A stretch of 64,000 nucleotides of DNA from Dactylonectria macrodidyma (Eukaryota > Ascomycota > Sordariomycetes > Hypocreales > Nectriaceae), in NCBI GenBank assembly GCA_020744425.1, contig JAGMUV010000036.1, positions 372,001 through 436,000 of the forward strand, written 5' to 3'. The position numbers and the translations under genes are program-made. Of this stretch, positions 32,517 to 44,325 are shown in pieces. Each line of letters begins with the position of its first letter. Position 1 is the first letter of the stretch. The notes below the pieces were generated by a model that worked only from the letters and a program-made list of their open reading frames with translations, was not told the origin of the DNA and did no database searches.

Positions 32517-32631
32517 TGTCAAACGATATTCCGCCCCAACCGAGGAGGCGTCCCGACCCACATGGGTACCGTTCTTGTGTATATAACTGGGACCTTCGTC
32601 CTCTTGACTTGGGCAGTGGTTAAGGCCAATT
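32517..32631 (+). repeat. Dispersed repeat, copy 2 (LTR-like)
   Basis: 115 bp partner of 9107-9221 in the same orientation, with the same TGTCAAACG start and TGTATATAACT motif. Similarity fades about 40 bp further right. Confidence 0.6.
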
Positions 32632-32756
32632 AACTCTTAATAACCGTCACAACATGGCATCTTCTTCATACTCATTTTGACAAACCCCGTGTACCTCTAC
32701 CTCCACCACATGAAGCCCTCATCTTCAACCCCTTATTACGCGCCCAAATAAATGTC

Positions 32757-33920
32757 AATTAAATATCGATGTATATCAATCTGTAGCATTTTGAATGGAG
32801 TTCTTAATGGTGTCTTTAATATTTCGTGTACCACCCGCGTGACCGCACAACAGCCTGCATCCTGTGCTTCATTGAAAAGATCAGGTTCGACAGCACCTCC
32901 GGCTCAATCTCTTGCCATAGCTCGATCGCGGCTTCTGTGAGCCTCAATTTTGATTCCTCGTTTTTTGGCATGTAAGCAAGTTAAGGATATCGCTCACAGA
33001 TCCTTGTTTTGAGTATTGCCCATAGGTTTTCTATGTGGTTGAGATCCGGGCTGTAGGGCGGCCATGCGACTACCTCCGCCCTCCTGTTCTCACACCATTC
33101 TAGGAGCCAGCTTCTCATCAAACGTGACGTATAAAGGCTCAAATTATCGTGCTGAAAGATGCTGTTTCTGGTCACTATTTGACGGAGGTATTCCTGCAGG
33201 CATTCAAGCAGAACTCGCGCCGTAACGCCGCCGCGTTCGGATTCTGGATCCCCGTAAAGAGGGCAAATTGGAAGCCGTCTGACTGAGTCGAAGGCACTGA
33301 AGAACATCTGTGAATGCTTTGCCGGTATGGCACAGGTCTGTACGTTCTTTCTGAATAGTCTCTCATGCTAGGGACTGTCAGAAAAGTTGCAATTGCACTG
33401 AGAAAACGCACCGGCTTGCAGAAACCCCAAGTGCGTCTCTGGCCTTCACCTCGAGCCACAGCTACTTCATCAGAAAAGGTCCATTTCTTCCAAAAGGCAG
33501 TTGACATATGAACATATCGCCTTGCAAAGCGTAGGCGTTTTCTGGCTGTTTCCTCACTAAGTAACGGTCTAAGAAGTGACTTATAGTCCATGATCCCTTC
33601 CTTTCGAAGGAATGTAACTAAAGTCTGCTTGCAGCAGTTTGAATTGGCCTTTTCGATCAATTCCTGTATCTGGATATGAGAGTCTTGACCTATTATTCGC
33701 ATTATCTGTCTTTTTTCCCGGTCTCCTATCTTGCGCGGCCGGCCGGGCTTGGGTTGATCTTGACCACTCTGTAAATCGCGTGCCGACTCACCCCCTTGTC
33801 GCGTGCGATCCTGGCAGCGGAAATGCCCGAGTTGTACCTCAAACAATCATTGTCCTCGTATGAGGAGAATGATGTATCTGCGACACCATTCTGACTTGAA
33901 TTGGTCGCGTAATGAGGCAT
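32757..33920 (-). pseudogene. Tc1/mariner-type transposase, degraded
   Basis: From the ATG at 33920: helix-turn-helix region (about 33860-33650), a Lys/Arg-rich linker (KPGRPRK), then a catalytic core with FSDE, HDN and SPDLNHIEN motifs; 38 residues lie between the last two, so DD38E by my count. A frame change occurs between about 33310 and 33420, and TAA at 32981-32983 interrupts the C-terminal part where Gln would fit. A different family from the Tc1 at 16416-17611. Terminal repeats were not defined. Confidence 0.75.
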
Positions 33921-34638
33921 TGAAGTTGATGATGATTTGCCGAAATGAGAAGATTCATATTTCTTAGTTCATCCTAAATGTGCAGTAAGGGAACCACTGT
34001 TTATATACAGGCACGATCTCTTGTGGAAAGTTCCACCTTCTTCCACACCTTGCCACCGACTTGGTCGCCACACACTTGTGATCTCCAACATGATTTTGGT
34101 GAAGGTATCACGGAAAGCGGGGTACGGAAAAATGTGTCGTAATCTTTTCAGCCCCACTGTACTATGTTCGCATGCTTCGAGTACTTTGGCCAACCAGAGT
34201 CGTTACCCGGAGTGTCTGTTAGCGAGCTACCTTTCGTCGTGGTATTAAGGCCCTAAACAGAAACTAGCATTGAACCTAAGTCCATTTGTGTTGACGGTGC
34301 TGCTGACCTGGCCGCCTTCTCAGTCTGGAAACAATCTCATTTACAAGTTTGGGGGCCCCGGTAAATAATACCCTTGTTCATATAGTGGCCGTGTTGTTGG
34401 TCAATGAAAAGAGTGGTATGGCCCGCAATGCAAACCACCTCAAGTCCATCCGGCTAAGGCTCACAAGCTCTTGGTGATCTGCGGGGAGGGCCGGTTTCCT
34501 AGGGGTCGGCTTTCTAGGGGTCGGCGTGCTTGTGGCACAGCCCCAGCTGCCTGATGGTATCTTGGGCGTCATTGCTGGTGTTTCGCTTGGACATCTGGTG
34601 AATCATTGGCGCAAACAAGCGAACCATCAGTCAAGTGA
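33921..34638. other. No gene seen
   Basis: Short frames only; no motif recognised up to the target-site duplication of the hAT element. Confidence 0.4.
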
Positions 34639-34646
34639 TCTGGGCT

Positions 34647-37600
34647 CAGGCTTGCAAACAAATAAATCAAATCAAATCCAGCCCCCAATTTGATTTGATT
34701 TGGATACGAAAATGCTCAATTTGATTTGATTTGATTTGGATCGATTTGGATTTATTTGGATATTTGGATAGCCCCACTTTTCTCCCACGATGAGATACTG
34801 TTGGAACATCGCGGCCAAGATACATGCAAGCAGCAGATGGGATGCGGCAGGTGGTATGTGCGCCCACCTGGAAGCGATAAGGGGACTGCCTTATCGGCCT
34901 ATGGGGCACAGATCCATATCTCCCCACTGCGCACCTGCTGGCTAGTTAGATGATACAACAACACAAGATCCATCAATACGAAGCCTAAATACAGCACTAT
35001 TTCGGCTTCAACCAGTGGTTCGAACCCTACCCTTGTGAAACCTACAGATACATTGAGCTGCTCTGATAATATCCGCTTGGAGTCGGCCCCTTTGAGCTGT
35101 AACCGTCTGACCTGCAAGGCTGAATATTCGCTCCGGCTCGGTAGACATCGCGGGAATTGAGAAGAGATCAATCGCCATCCGCGACAGACGTGGATACTGC
35201 CGTCTTCGGAGAAGCCAATACTGAATCGGATTATCCACCAAACAATCACCGGGGTCAGTAGTGGCCACCCACTCTGCATACTCATCGCGCGTAGCTGACG
35301 GTAAAGGTGCAGGCCGTGTGCTGAGCTTCCTGATTGAGGCCATAAAGTCATCTAGGTCGGTTGTCTTTCTTGGAACAGTCGGCTGCTCAGGTATCGTTTC
35401 CTGCTCGACAGGGAGATTTCGATACTCCTCCCACAGTTCTTGTACAGCTGCCTTTCCTCGTACTAGCCAGTCCGGATGATCACCCCATTGCGACTCGATG
35501 GTTGACCAGCGAAAGGCAGGGTGGAGGATAAGGGCTGCGAGATATACAGGGCTATCGTCGGTGAGGGTGTAGTATCGGTCCAGCTTCATCCAGCCGAGAT
35601 TGCAACCAATCCGTAGGTGTGGTTCTTCATCTAGTTCATGTTGCACCTTGAACTCTTCCAGATGTTTCAGAAGCCACTCCATTGTGAGCAAAACCTCCCA
35701 GATCGCACCGAATTTACCTAGAATTATAAGCACAAGCTGAGTGTCGGAAGGCTAGATTCAGCTCACCCTCCTTGGGTCGGCCTTCTAGGCGCTTGGTAGC
35801 TATCTTTAACGGCTTCAATATAGCCAGATACTCCGCAATCACGGACCAGTCCTCAGGAGACATCTTATCGTCAACAATCGCAGGCTTAGTTCGGCTCTTC
35901 TTGGGCATTGGCTTTGTCCCGTTTTGAGTTCTCCTGGCCACGTAGTTGTTCCATTCCGTAACTTCTGCCTGGACCAGGGAATCAAGTGCGTTCCGCTCCA
36001 TCATCGCCTCAGACGAGTTCCAGCGGGTAGCGTTATCCGTGACAACATTGTAGGTTGTTTTGTCTTCAAGGTTCAACGCGGTGTTTTCAATAAGCTGGAG
36101 CTTGTGGAGCTTCTCAATGCGTTGGCCAGATCGTTGCACCCAGTGAATAATATTGTGCAGCTTGCCAATCGGGCCTTTCGACCTCCAAAGTTTTATCTCA
36201 TCTTGGATCTCTTTCTCCGCTTGGCAGTCGTCCTCAAAGGCGTCGGCGTCCGTGCCGAAAAGAATGGATCGGGCGATGAGGTTGATAATATGCCCACAGC
36301 AACGAAGCCGCCGGTGCTGCTTGTTGAAGCCGAACTCAGTGCCTAGGTCTTCAAGACACGTGTCGTTGCTCTCCGCATTGTCTGTGACAAAGTACCCAAT
36401 GCGATCCTCAAACCCATATTCGTGAATTATTTCACTAACGCGATCGGCAAGGTTCTCGCCACTATGACGACCCTCGATTTGTGGCAAGCCTAGAAGGAAT
36501 GTGCGAAACTTCCCTTCGTCGTCAAGAAAGTGTACGGCAAGGCCGAGAAGGGAGGTAAACTTGCGAGAGGACACGTATCAAAGGAGATATTAATGCGGCC
36601 AAGTGCGCGACCAAGAATCTCAGTCACGACACCTTTGTGACGATTGAAGGACCGTACAATCCATTCACGGATTGTGGTATGGGTAGGGAGACTTCCTGAC
36701 TCGATGATAGCGCTGTTCGCGTATCCCATGAGCTCGCGGAAATACGGGCTCTCAAGCTTATTAAACGGGACGTTGTCGCAGGCCACCCAGCGTACAAGCA
36801 AATGCTGAAAGCGAACAGGATCAAACGACTCTATAAATGCGTTCATCACCGCTTGGTCCTTCGGTCGATGACAGTCCAGATCAGCCATGTCGAAGAGGGT
36901 GCGTTGCTTCTTCCTCTCCGGTGACATTGGCCCGTCTCGATTGATGCGGTGGTCATCTTCCATATGACCGTTTGCTTGGCTCGTAGAAGCAGCGTCGTAC
37001 ATATGAGTGATCGTAGCTTTCTTTCCGTGACAGTCTTTGCAGAGCCAGAATCGGCGACCAGAACCGTCTTTTTCGATATCGAATCCGTGCTCCCAGACCC
37101 ATCCCGTCCGCGGCCTTCGTCTTTGTTTGCGGATGCAGTACCCTGAAAGGCGATTCCAATCGATGCCTTCGTAGCCAGTGTAGTCGACCGAGGAGGAAGT
37201 GTCTATAGTCACCTCTCTGTTGGTATCGGATGGATCGAAGCTTGGGGGGCGTCGAGGTCACTGGGAGTGGTCGAAGGAGTTATTGAAGGTATTGCTCTAC
37301 AATCGGCATTCGTAGACTGAGCCATTTGGAGCAGGATTGTTGGGGATAATTGAGGTTGCGAAGCTCAGCAGGCTACAGTCCGAGGCACACAAGCACCGTT
37401 GACATGTCGGGACGAACTGCTTGACTATGTCTCGCGAGTCGAACATGGTGCTGTGACAGGCAGCATCAGCTGAAAGGGCATGGCGGGTTAATTGTGAGAT
37501 GCGAGTTTGTTTACCAAACTGGGTAGGATCCCAAGTAGAAGTGGGGTTGAGACTCGTCTCAACGCGAATGCGGGTTGGACAACCCTTTATCCAAATGAAT

Positions 37601-37708
37601 TCAAATATCCAAATAAATCCAGGCCTGAAGATTTGACTTGATTTGGATAATTTTTTCCCTCATTTGATTTGATTTGATTTGGATACGATTTATTTGTTTG
37701 CAAGTCTG
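34647..37708 (-). mobile_element. Full-length hAT element
   Basis: 3062 bp with terminal inverted repeats CAGGCTTGCAAACAAATAAATC-like (one mismatch between ends) and a perfect 8 bp target duplication TCTGGGCT (34639-34646 and 37709-37716). Both subterminal regions (34670-34760 and 37600-37690) are arrays of TTTGATTTGATTTGG-type repeats. It carries one transposase gene on the minus strand. Ends, TSD and transposase agree on the hAT superfamily. Confidence 0.92.
35008..37325 (-). pseudogene. hAT transposase with two frameshifts
   Basis: Start ATG at 37325. Order: Ser/Thr-rich N terminus; BED-type zinc finger (CKDC, later HMEDDH); RNase H-like catalytic core with an FVTDNAESN block and a CCGHIINL block; intron 35718-35766; C-terminal dimerisation domain with LSRMAIDLFSIPA and EPERIFS. 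Frame breaks occur at a run of six G on the plus strand (37244-37249) and near 36574, just after INISFDT. Otherwise the gene reads through, so inactivation looks recent. Copies elsewhere in the genome may be intact. Confidence 0.88.
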
Positions 37709-37716
37709 TCTGGGCT

Positions 37717-38599
37717 CGAGAATTGCACGTCACTAATGCGTATCTTGCATCTCCAGGATCTCCTTCGATTATAGGCATCAAACTTGCGGTGACACGGCTC
37801 TCCTTTGTCCCGTGGGCATCTGCCCGGTTGAAGTTTCTACAATCGTCGTTGGAGAACCGGCCCGACGATGAAAGGATTGCTAGCCGGGAAAGGAGGCAGT
37901 CTAAGCCTTTATGTGTCGTTTCTGCTGAGAAAGAATGCAGCATCGACTTGCATAGCAATCACGTCGGCATCGCGATACGAATTTTGCACAGTGCCTGCTA
38001 CGAGCAATTGACAACTGAATCATGACCGTTTTTACGAAGCCCGGCAAACGCGGTGTTGAGAAAAGAGCCCCGCTGATGGCTCGAGCCATATCTGACTTTC
38101 TACCCAGGTACCGGTAGTGTGAGGGAACGATCATGTGACTTTCATACTTTATGAATAGTCTCATTTAACTTATGAACATTTGTGTAAATAGCTTAAGTCA
38201 GAGTTTTCCTTAGGAATCTCTTTCTCTCCTCGTAAACAATCATTTTACCCAAGTCGCACTCGACCTCGTTCGTGCTCTTGTACCGTCACAGGTAGCGGAG
38301 CGACTTGATGCAACTGTCGCACTGTGCTACTAAATTTTTGATCAACGGACTATCCCACGATGCGGGATCATTCCAAACGATGTCTTCCAACTCATTCAAC
38401 AGTCGCAGAGCCTAGTATATTAGTGATGTAAATACTATCTGTTCATGTAGCATTTAACTTTTGATCCAACCGATCATCAGATTTTAACACGATTCCAAAT
38501 CCCGCACCGTTATTTTTAGCCTTCTGCGAAGTCTACTGAGACCGTGGGCCTTTTCCTATCAGATGCCAAGCCAGCGTAGAGCCGCTTCAGGATGTTTCA
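37717..38599. other. No gene seen
   Basis: Short frames only. A 17-19 bp string TGTGTAAATAGCTTAAGT near 38175 also occurs near 8930. Confidence 0.4.
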
Positions 38600-39545
38600 C
38601 GACAACTCCGCGGCGTATCGCCGGAGCGGTCTGAGTTTGCTGCGAGAGAAGTGCATGGATTTTGGTATCTAACGCGAGCAGACCGATTACGCATGAAGGA
38701 TCCAGCCCATCGGGCCACGTATTCAGGCCAGCCTTGTTCACGTAGATGCAGAATTAATCTGTTGCGCATGACGGTGTCGAATGCGCCCTAAATATCTATT
38801 GTGACTAGAGTGGCCACCTTCTTGCGTGCAAATGCTTCTTCGATGTCGTGAATTAAAGCAGTCACTAGGTCTGTTGCGGACCTCTTGGGGAGCGCCCCGG
38901 CTTGTTGTGGGTGGAGGACTTTGTAGTGAATAGCCGCCCATGCGAGGCGGCGCGCGATCAGCCGTTCTAGGCCCTTGCCGAGGCAGGAGAGCAGAGAGAT
39001 GGGTCGCCATGGCCATAGCGTTGTAAGGTCCCTACGTCCAGGTTTGGCAATCATGACCACCTCCGCCGCCCTGAAGGGCTCTGGGTGGTGGCCTATGTCG
39101 AGGCATCCTTGGAATAGGCAGCGGACGTGTATTGAGATGATATGCCACACGGCCCTCAGAAGCTTGATTGTAATGTTATCCGCTCCTGGGGATGTATTTC
39201 CTATACGGAGGGTCACATCCCGTGCCTCCTCTAGGGAGATTTCGTGGGAAAATGGGATCGATCTGGAGGGGAGACCTGAGTCCAGGGGTCTTGGATGTCG
39301 TCCTCTGAGTTCGGCGTTCTAGAGTGGCTCGGCGGAGTGCGTTGGCCTTGTCCAGCTGAGTTTCGTAGACGACGTCGTCGACCTGCAGTGGTGGAGGCTG
39401 GAAGGTCCCTGGTGATCTTAATCACCGCAAAGCCTTGAAAACGGAGCTGCTATTGGAGAAGCTGTCAGTGAGGTTCCGCCAGTAGAGCCTTGTGGCTCGG
39501 CGGACTACGCTATGGAAATCTCATTTGGCGAATTGGACTTCTTGG
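38600..39545 (-). pseudogene. LINE (Tad1-like) reverse transcriptase fragment
   Basis: Minus-strand coding similarity to LINE ORF2 starts near 39545 (VVRRATRLYWRN) and runs through the RT fingers and palm: NTSPGAD, a PISLLSCLGK block and TIDI*GAFD. The TAG at 38788-38790 lies where Gln is usual. A frameshift occurs near 39240 and an upstream TGA near 39430. The sequence ends before the catalytic YADD. It lacks both the endonuclease upstream and RNase H downstream, and abuts the DUF3455 pseudogene. Confidence 0.8.
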
Positions 39546-39599
39546 TTGAAACCGAGAGGGTAGAGTCTTCTTATGGCACGATATCCAGCTGCGGCACCA

Positions 39600-40083
39600 G
39601 CCCACTCTTTTTCCTTGCACGCCATGGCTCTAGGATAGCTCGTTTTTGTCGCAACCATAGGCGCTCTTGGGGAAGGGATGATCAGAGTCCGCTGCCGCCG
39701 GGGATCATAGCAAGGGGCACGTCGTCGCTATTGAGGGCCTTCAAACTGAGCTTGACCCATTCCCTGGCTTTGAGAGACCTGCAACTCTTGCCGGGGTACA
39801 AGTCGGTAATGTCATAGAGCATTGCCAGGCGCCAATGGCCGAGGGATCCGAGTTGACATCGGTGCAAGTGTAATTCTGGATGCCAAAGCCGAGGACGATG
39901 CGTGTGAGGCTTACACCGGCAGGAGGAGAAGGTAGCTCGGTCCCTACATGGGGTGTCAGTTTACGAAGTTCAACCCACAAGGGTCAGAGACTTACCACCA
40001 CCATTGATGGGGAAGATGGGCCTAGCCGTCAAGGCGAGGACATCGGCCGCCGAAGCCAAGAGGGTCAGGAAGTTGGCGAGCAT
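39600..40083 (-). pseudogene. DUF3455-like secreted protein, broken and truncated
   Basis: ATG at 40083, then a hydrophobic leader of about 20 residues that looks like a signal peptide. A 52 nt intron (39944-39995) precedes a region resembling fungal DUF3455 proteins (LPSPPAGVSL, then GFGIQNYTC, AIGA). A one-base shift near 39835 moves the homology to another frame (LYDITDLYP onward) and a stop follows at 39682. The distal half of the family is absent; LINE sequence begins near 39550 and probably truncated it. Function of the family is unknown. Confidence 0.55.
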
Positions 40084-41550
40084 GGTGACGGTTGAATTGA
40101 AAGGAGTCCCGATGTCTTGCTCTTCATGAAATTATGTGGTGCCGAAAGGCGAAGGGGATTTATAACCGACCATGGGCTCACGTCTGTTGAAGGGAAACAT
40201 AGGATAGCCGAGGTCGGTTCGAGTCATCGCCATCAGTGGAATTTTTGGAGCAAGTCCCGGAGACCGGTCCGCTACCTCGAATGGCGACCCTTGCATTGTG
40301 GAGTCCATCATGCTACCTGCTTTTTGTCCGATAACTTACTCGCCTAGCGTTGTTTGGTTGTTTGCACTCCAACGTGATCCACCCGTGGTGGGGCGCAGTA
40401 GTCGATAAACGAAGTTGGTGCTAGAAAGCAAACAAGAGCAAGTTGCATAAAGCTGAACTAGCCGCGGGCCAACACATGTAGGAGGTGCAAACAAGGCAAA
40501 CATCCCAGATTAGTTCTAGCCCTTTACGGGCCGCGACCAACAAGTGTTTGTTTTGCAGCTCATGTATAGCCAACACAGACTCGGCATGGATTAAATGACT
40601 ATTACGTGCGAGTACAGGACCAACACACAAGTCCGATTCCCCGGCCTTTGCCGTCTAATTTGGCTTGGATGCAACACTAGACCTGTTGGTAGACAGACCA
40701 TCAGGGCTGGATCCTGGAAAGAGATTTGCTGTCCACCTCGGATGCCATAGACGGGTTGATCCCTCTTGCCTCCCATCGAGACATCATTGCCATAGAAGGA
40801 TAAACATTCATCTATAAACCACTGTTTGGTTGGTTTGAGGCTTCTCGGCAAAACCAGGACATGAGGCTGTCAAGAAGTTAATTAGCTGATTCCTTGCCAT
40901 TGTTTCCCTACTACTTAATTTAGCTCATCGTCTCCAAAGGCCAATAAAAAGTTATCATAGATTGGCAGAACTGAAAGGTACTGGTGAATAATTGGTGGCA
41001 ATAAGACGTTGGTTTGTTTCGGTTGTGTATGCTGAAAGTCTGCCTTGCAGATTGAAGGATCCCATCCCAGGGCTATTGCGGCACAGAAACAGCCCGGCAA
41101 GCACAGATCAAGTGCGCCACACAATCTTCCCCATGAATGATTGATGACGGGTGAAGAGATAATTAGTTACGAGCCACTATAGGCGTCCGCGGCCCATTCC
41201 ACGCTTCGCCACTTTCCCCTTAATCGGCTTCCTAAGCACGGAGCGGCACGACAGCGGGCCTTCCTGCTAACCCCCCAATGTAACATTCCACATGACCGCC
41301 TTATTTAAGAACTCCTTGACATTCTCTACGTTCGCTCTCGACACATGCTCCTGGAACCCTCTCCGTCTACCCTCTCTTTTCTCATCATTTGGGGATCCGA
41401 GACTTCTGGAGATCACTCCCCTGCGTTGACGTAGCGTGGCCAACGTCTATTGAAGGGAGATCATCGACACTTGTCGCCACCAAGGAAGACTATAAAGGGT
41501 CTCAATGCCTTCCGTCTGGCCCAGATCTCTGAGCCCATATTGCAGCAAGC
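40084..41550. other. No supported gene; includes the Zn2Cys6 upstream region
   Basis: Frames of up to 86 codons on the minus strand (40591-40851, 40915-41124) have no recognisable motif and no joinable splice sites that I can defend. The last 300 bp are pyrimidine-rich, consistent with a fungal promoter and 5' leader. Confidence 0.4.
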
Positions 41551-42633
41551 ATGCCACACTCGCCACCTGCCTCAGGACTCAGTTATCCCTCCACTCAGCG
41601 GGATGGTCCGCCACATGGAATCGGTGGCTATCCGCCTCCGGTTCAGCAAGACCAGTTTCAGCCGCAGTTCTCGTATCTTCTACCGCTACAGCCTACGGCT
41701 GAGCCCCCCCCTGGGACCTACCCACCCCCAGACCAGCGGCGCGGCTACTATCGCCCTCCTGGGCCTGCATATGGCCGAGGGCCGTACCCATCAGGCCCTT
41801 ATTACGCGTACCGGGGGCAACAACCCCAGGGGCCCCAACCCCCGAACGGATTCCGTGACTACCGTGCCCATAGAGGACCCGGTGCCGCACCTCGGCCAAC
41901 CCGGGCAGCTCCCGGGCAGCGTACTTTGATTGCCTGTCAATACTGTCGAACACGAAAAGTGTGTCGCGCTTCGTAGGCCCCTTCCTCTTGTTCTACGTTG
42001 CTAACTTGCATACCTTAGATTCGATGCAGCGGTTATCAGAGCGCCCCGGAAGGTAAATGCCAAAACTGTGTCTGGAAGAACCAACCATGCATTTTCCAGC
42101 TTGTTTCCTCTACGAACTCGACACCATTCGTCCCACTTCCTGCGGTCCCCGGTGGCGTCCTGCCAGGCACCCAACTTTTCGGTGCACATGGTCAACCCCT
42201 GGCCCCCAGTTCGGTGCCGGCACCTCATCCTTCAGGCCCCCAGCAGCGTCCTCTTCCTGCGCAACTACCGCCATTGCGTGACCATTACGCGCCAGCCCAA
42301 ACACCCACGGAACCATTCTCCCCCACTGAAGAAGCAAGGGCCGATGGTGGTAGCCAAGTTTCCGGAGAACGCCGTCGCAGGACTTCGGAGGAGCCGGACG
42401 AAGGGTGCCGGCTTGCTACGGACGGGACCCCTAGCAGAAGGCCTTCGGGCGAATTTTCAAACCATAGCCGCCCAGGCAGAATCAGCCCTCCACCATATCC
42501 TGGGACGAAACAGAACCCACGCAACACTGGTGGAAGCGCACTGCCACAGCCGGTGTCCGGTGCATTGTCTGTTATAAGCGGTCGATCGGTTATGAGTCTC
42601 AGCAACCTAGTAGAGAAGAATGATATGAATTAG
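41551..42633 (+). CDS. Zn2Cys6 zinc-cluster transcription factor, two exons
   Basis: Exons 41551-41958 and 42019-42633 (60 nt intron with a CTAAC branch point) give 340 aa. The intron splits the zinc cluster: Cys 129, 132 and 139 fit CX2CX6C; Cys 150, 153 and 160 fit the second CX2CX6C. The N-terminal 120 residues are Pro/Tyr/Gly/Gln-rich and disordered-looking; the C-terminal half is Pro/Ser/Arg-rich. No fungal-specific middle homology domain is visible, so it is smaller than many family members. The frame is intact. It should bind DNA in the nucleus; targets are unknown and there is no adjacent pathway cluster. Confidence 0.85.
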
Positions 42634-43597
42634 GCAATGAAGTGTTCGAGCCTGAGATCTAGCAAGAAAGAGTGACGAGAAGCAAGCTATTAACGGAACA
42701 CGAGGAGTAATTCATATCCTGCCCACTAAGTCAGCTGATCGATGTGCTTCTTACGATCCCATAAACTGAACAGAGAGTGGGAGCGGTTGGACGAAATCCA
42801 AATAGAATGCTAGAGGATGTTGCAGGTGATGCAGGTCAGATAAATATGGGATAGGGAAAGACCTAGTTTGGCACCAGACGTTAGGGTCAGGTCTTGTCTT
42901 TTTCGTTTGCTATTGTTTAATTTTGTGTTCGTTCTCGGCTTCCTTCTTCTTTGGTGTCTTTTGCTAGCCGAATCCTGATGCAAAGTTATCCGACGGTATA
43001 TTGTCGCCGTGTAGTGGTTTAGTATCGTCATCGTTGTGATAACTACCTAGTTTATCTAGTTAGTTAATTTGCATGCCATTTATTACTCCGGACACCACGA
43101 ACATTTGTAGAAGTACACAGTCTTGCCTAGCCTACTTAGGAGACCCGATATGTCCTTGACTCCCTTGTTTTTGGCAGCACGAAGCGAGGAGTCATGTTTG
43201 CACGCTAAAGAAATGCCGGTTCCACCAAATCTGCTACACAAAAATAGGTTTGTTTGCTCATCTCGTTTGCTCATATTTTATTACTCATCTTGTTTGCTCA
43301 TATTTGTTTACTCAACTTTGTTTGTTCCTCATGTTAGGCCGTCTTTAGTATGTATCCCAAAAGGGGTCGGGGCTGAGGACGACTATGAGTTGTTGCGACC
43401 CCTGAGGAAACTTCATCCCCCCGATGCTTTGCTGTTGAGATTTCTTCACCGACAACAACTATTTTGGTCACTACTGAGTCAATATAACCAATCGGGGAGG
43501 TCGTCCTAAACTTCATGGCATTGGCGAATATTTCCGACCGGCTTCAGGAGAGGGCTCTACTCTGAACCGTGTAGTCTACAAGCTCTGCTCAAAGACT
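42634..43597. other. Intergenic, with GTTTGCTCAT-type repeats
   Basis: The first part is the 3' flank of the zinc-cluster gene. At about 43248-43335 a GTTTGCTCAT-like unit recurs four to five times with variation. Such arrays are common near hAT ends, and a hAT fragment follows at 43598. No terminal repeat pair or target duplication was found. Confidence 0.45.
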
Positions 43598-43957
43598 ATG
43601 GCGAAGCGCACCTCCAAACAACTTCGACACCTTCACACGCAATGCACCGTATATCGACAGCTTCATGAAGTCATTCCCAGTCGGCAACCGCTCATTAACA
43701 CTAAGTTGGATAGTGTTAGCAAAACATCTAAGGATGCATTGGACCGTCCAGCTGCTGTTGCAGTCTTTACCTCTGGCAAACCCTATTCCCTCTATGAAGA
43801 GTCTGAGACACTGAAACTATTCCAAATGCTAAATTCGGCATATAAACCTCCAGATGGCAATCAATTTGCCTCATTCCTCGACTCTATCTACCTGGACTAT
43901 CGGCAACGTGTCAAGACTCTTCTGGACGAGGCCCCGCATCTCAACGTCATCACATAA
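43598..43957 (+). pseudogene. hAT transposase fragment (N-terminal/middle)
   Basis: A 119-codon frame with residues that recur in fungal hAT transposases: GKPYSLYE, LKLFQMLN and a DYRQRVKTLL-like block just before the catalytic core (APHLNVI). The core itself and the dimerisation domain are missing. No BED finger is seen upstream. A different lineage from the hAT at 35008-37325. Confidence 0.65.
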
Positions 43958-44325
43958 AGTGAGGTTGTCATGTAGATGTAGAAAGATGGATGACGAGCTA
44001 AGACTATAGTTGAGGACGGGAGCATAAGGTCCCCTTTCTCACGTGATGTTACATATAATGCCGGTCTTAAGCACCAGGCCCAAGACTGGTTCTTCACGCA
44101 TCAATTAACTACTTAATACAATAGTATTGACAATATTCCTTTGACATTTGTGGCAAGTCCAGAATTCTAGGTAGCTGAGAAACCAAAAACACACGCAGAG
44201 TGTGTTGGCGAGTGGCTTAGCTGCCTATTTCCTCCAAGCCAAGTCACTCACATTAACCAGTCTACCTAAAAACAGGTTAATGATCGAGCGCTCCACAACA
44301 GATGCTATATCCGCGGAAATCATTG
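43958..44325. other. No gene seen
   Basis: Short frames only, between the hAT fragment and the 3' end of the esterase. Confidence 0.4.

Noticed and set aside
35005..35030. GGTTCGAACCC resembling a tRNA T-arm
   Set aside because: T-stem does not pair and it lies inside the hAT element; no other tRNA arms.
40591..41124. Two minus-strand frames as exons of one gene
   Set aside because: No shared splice signals and no domain; stop codons between them in all frames.
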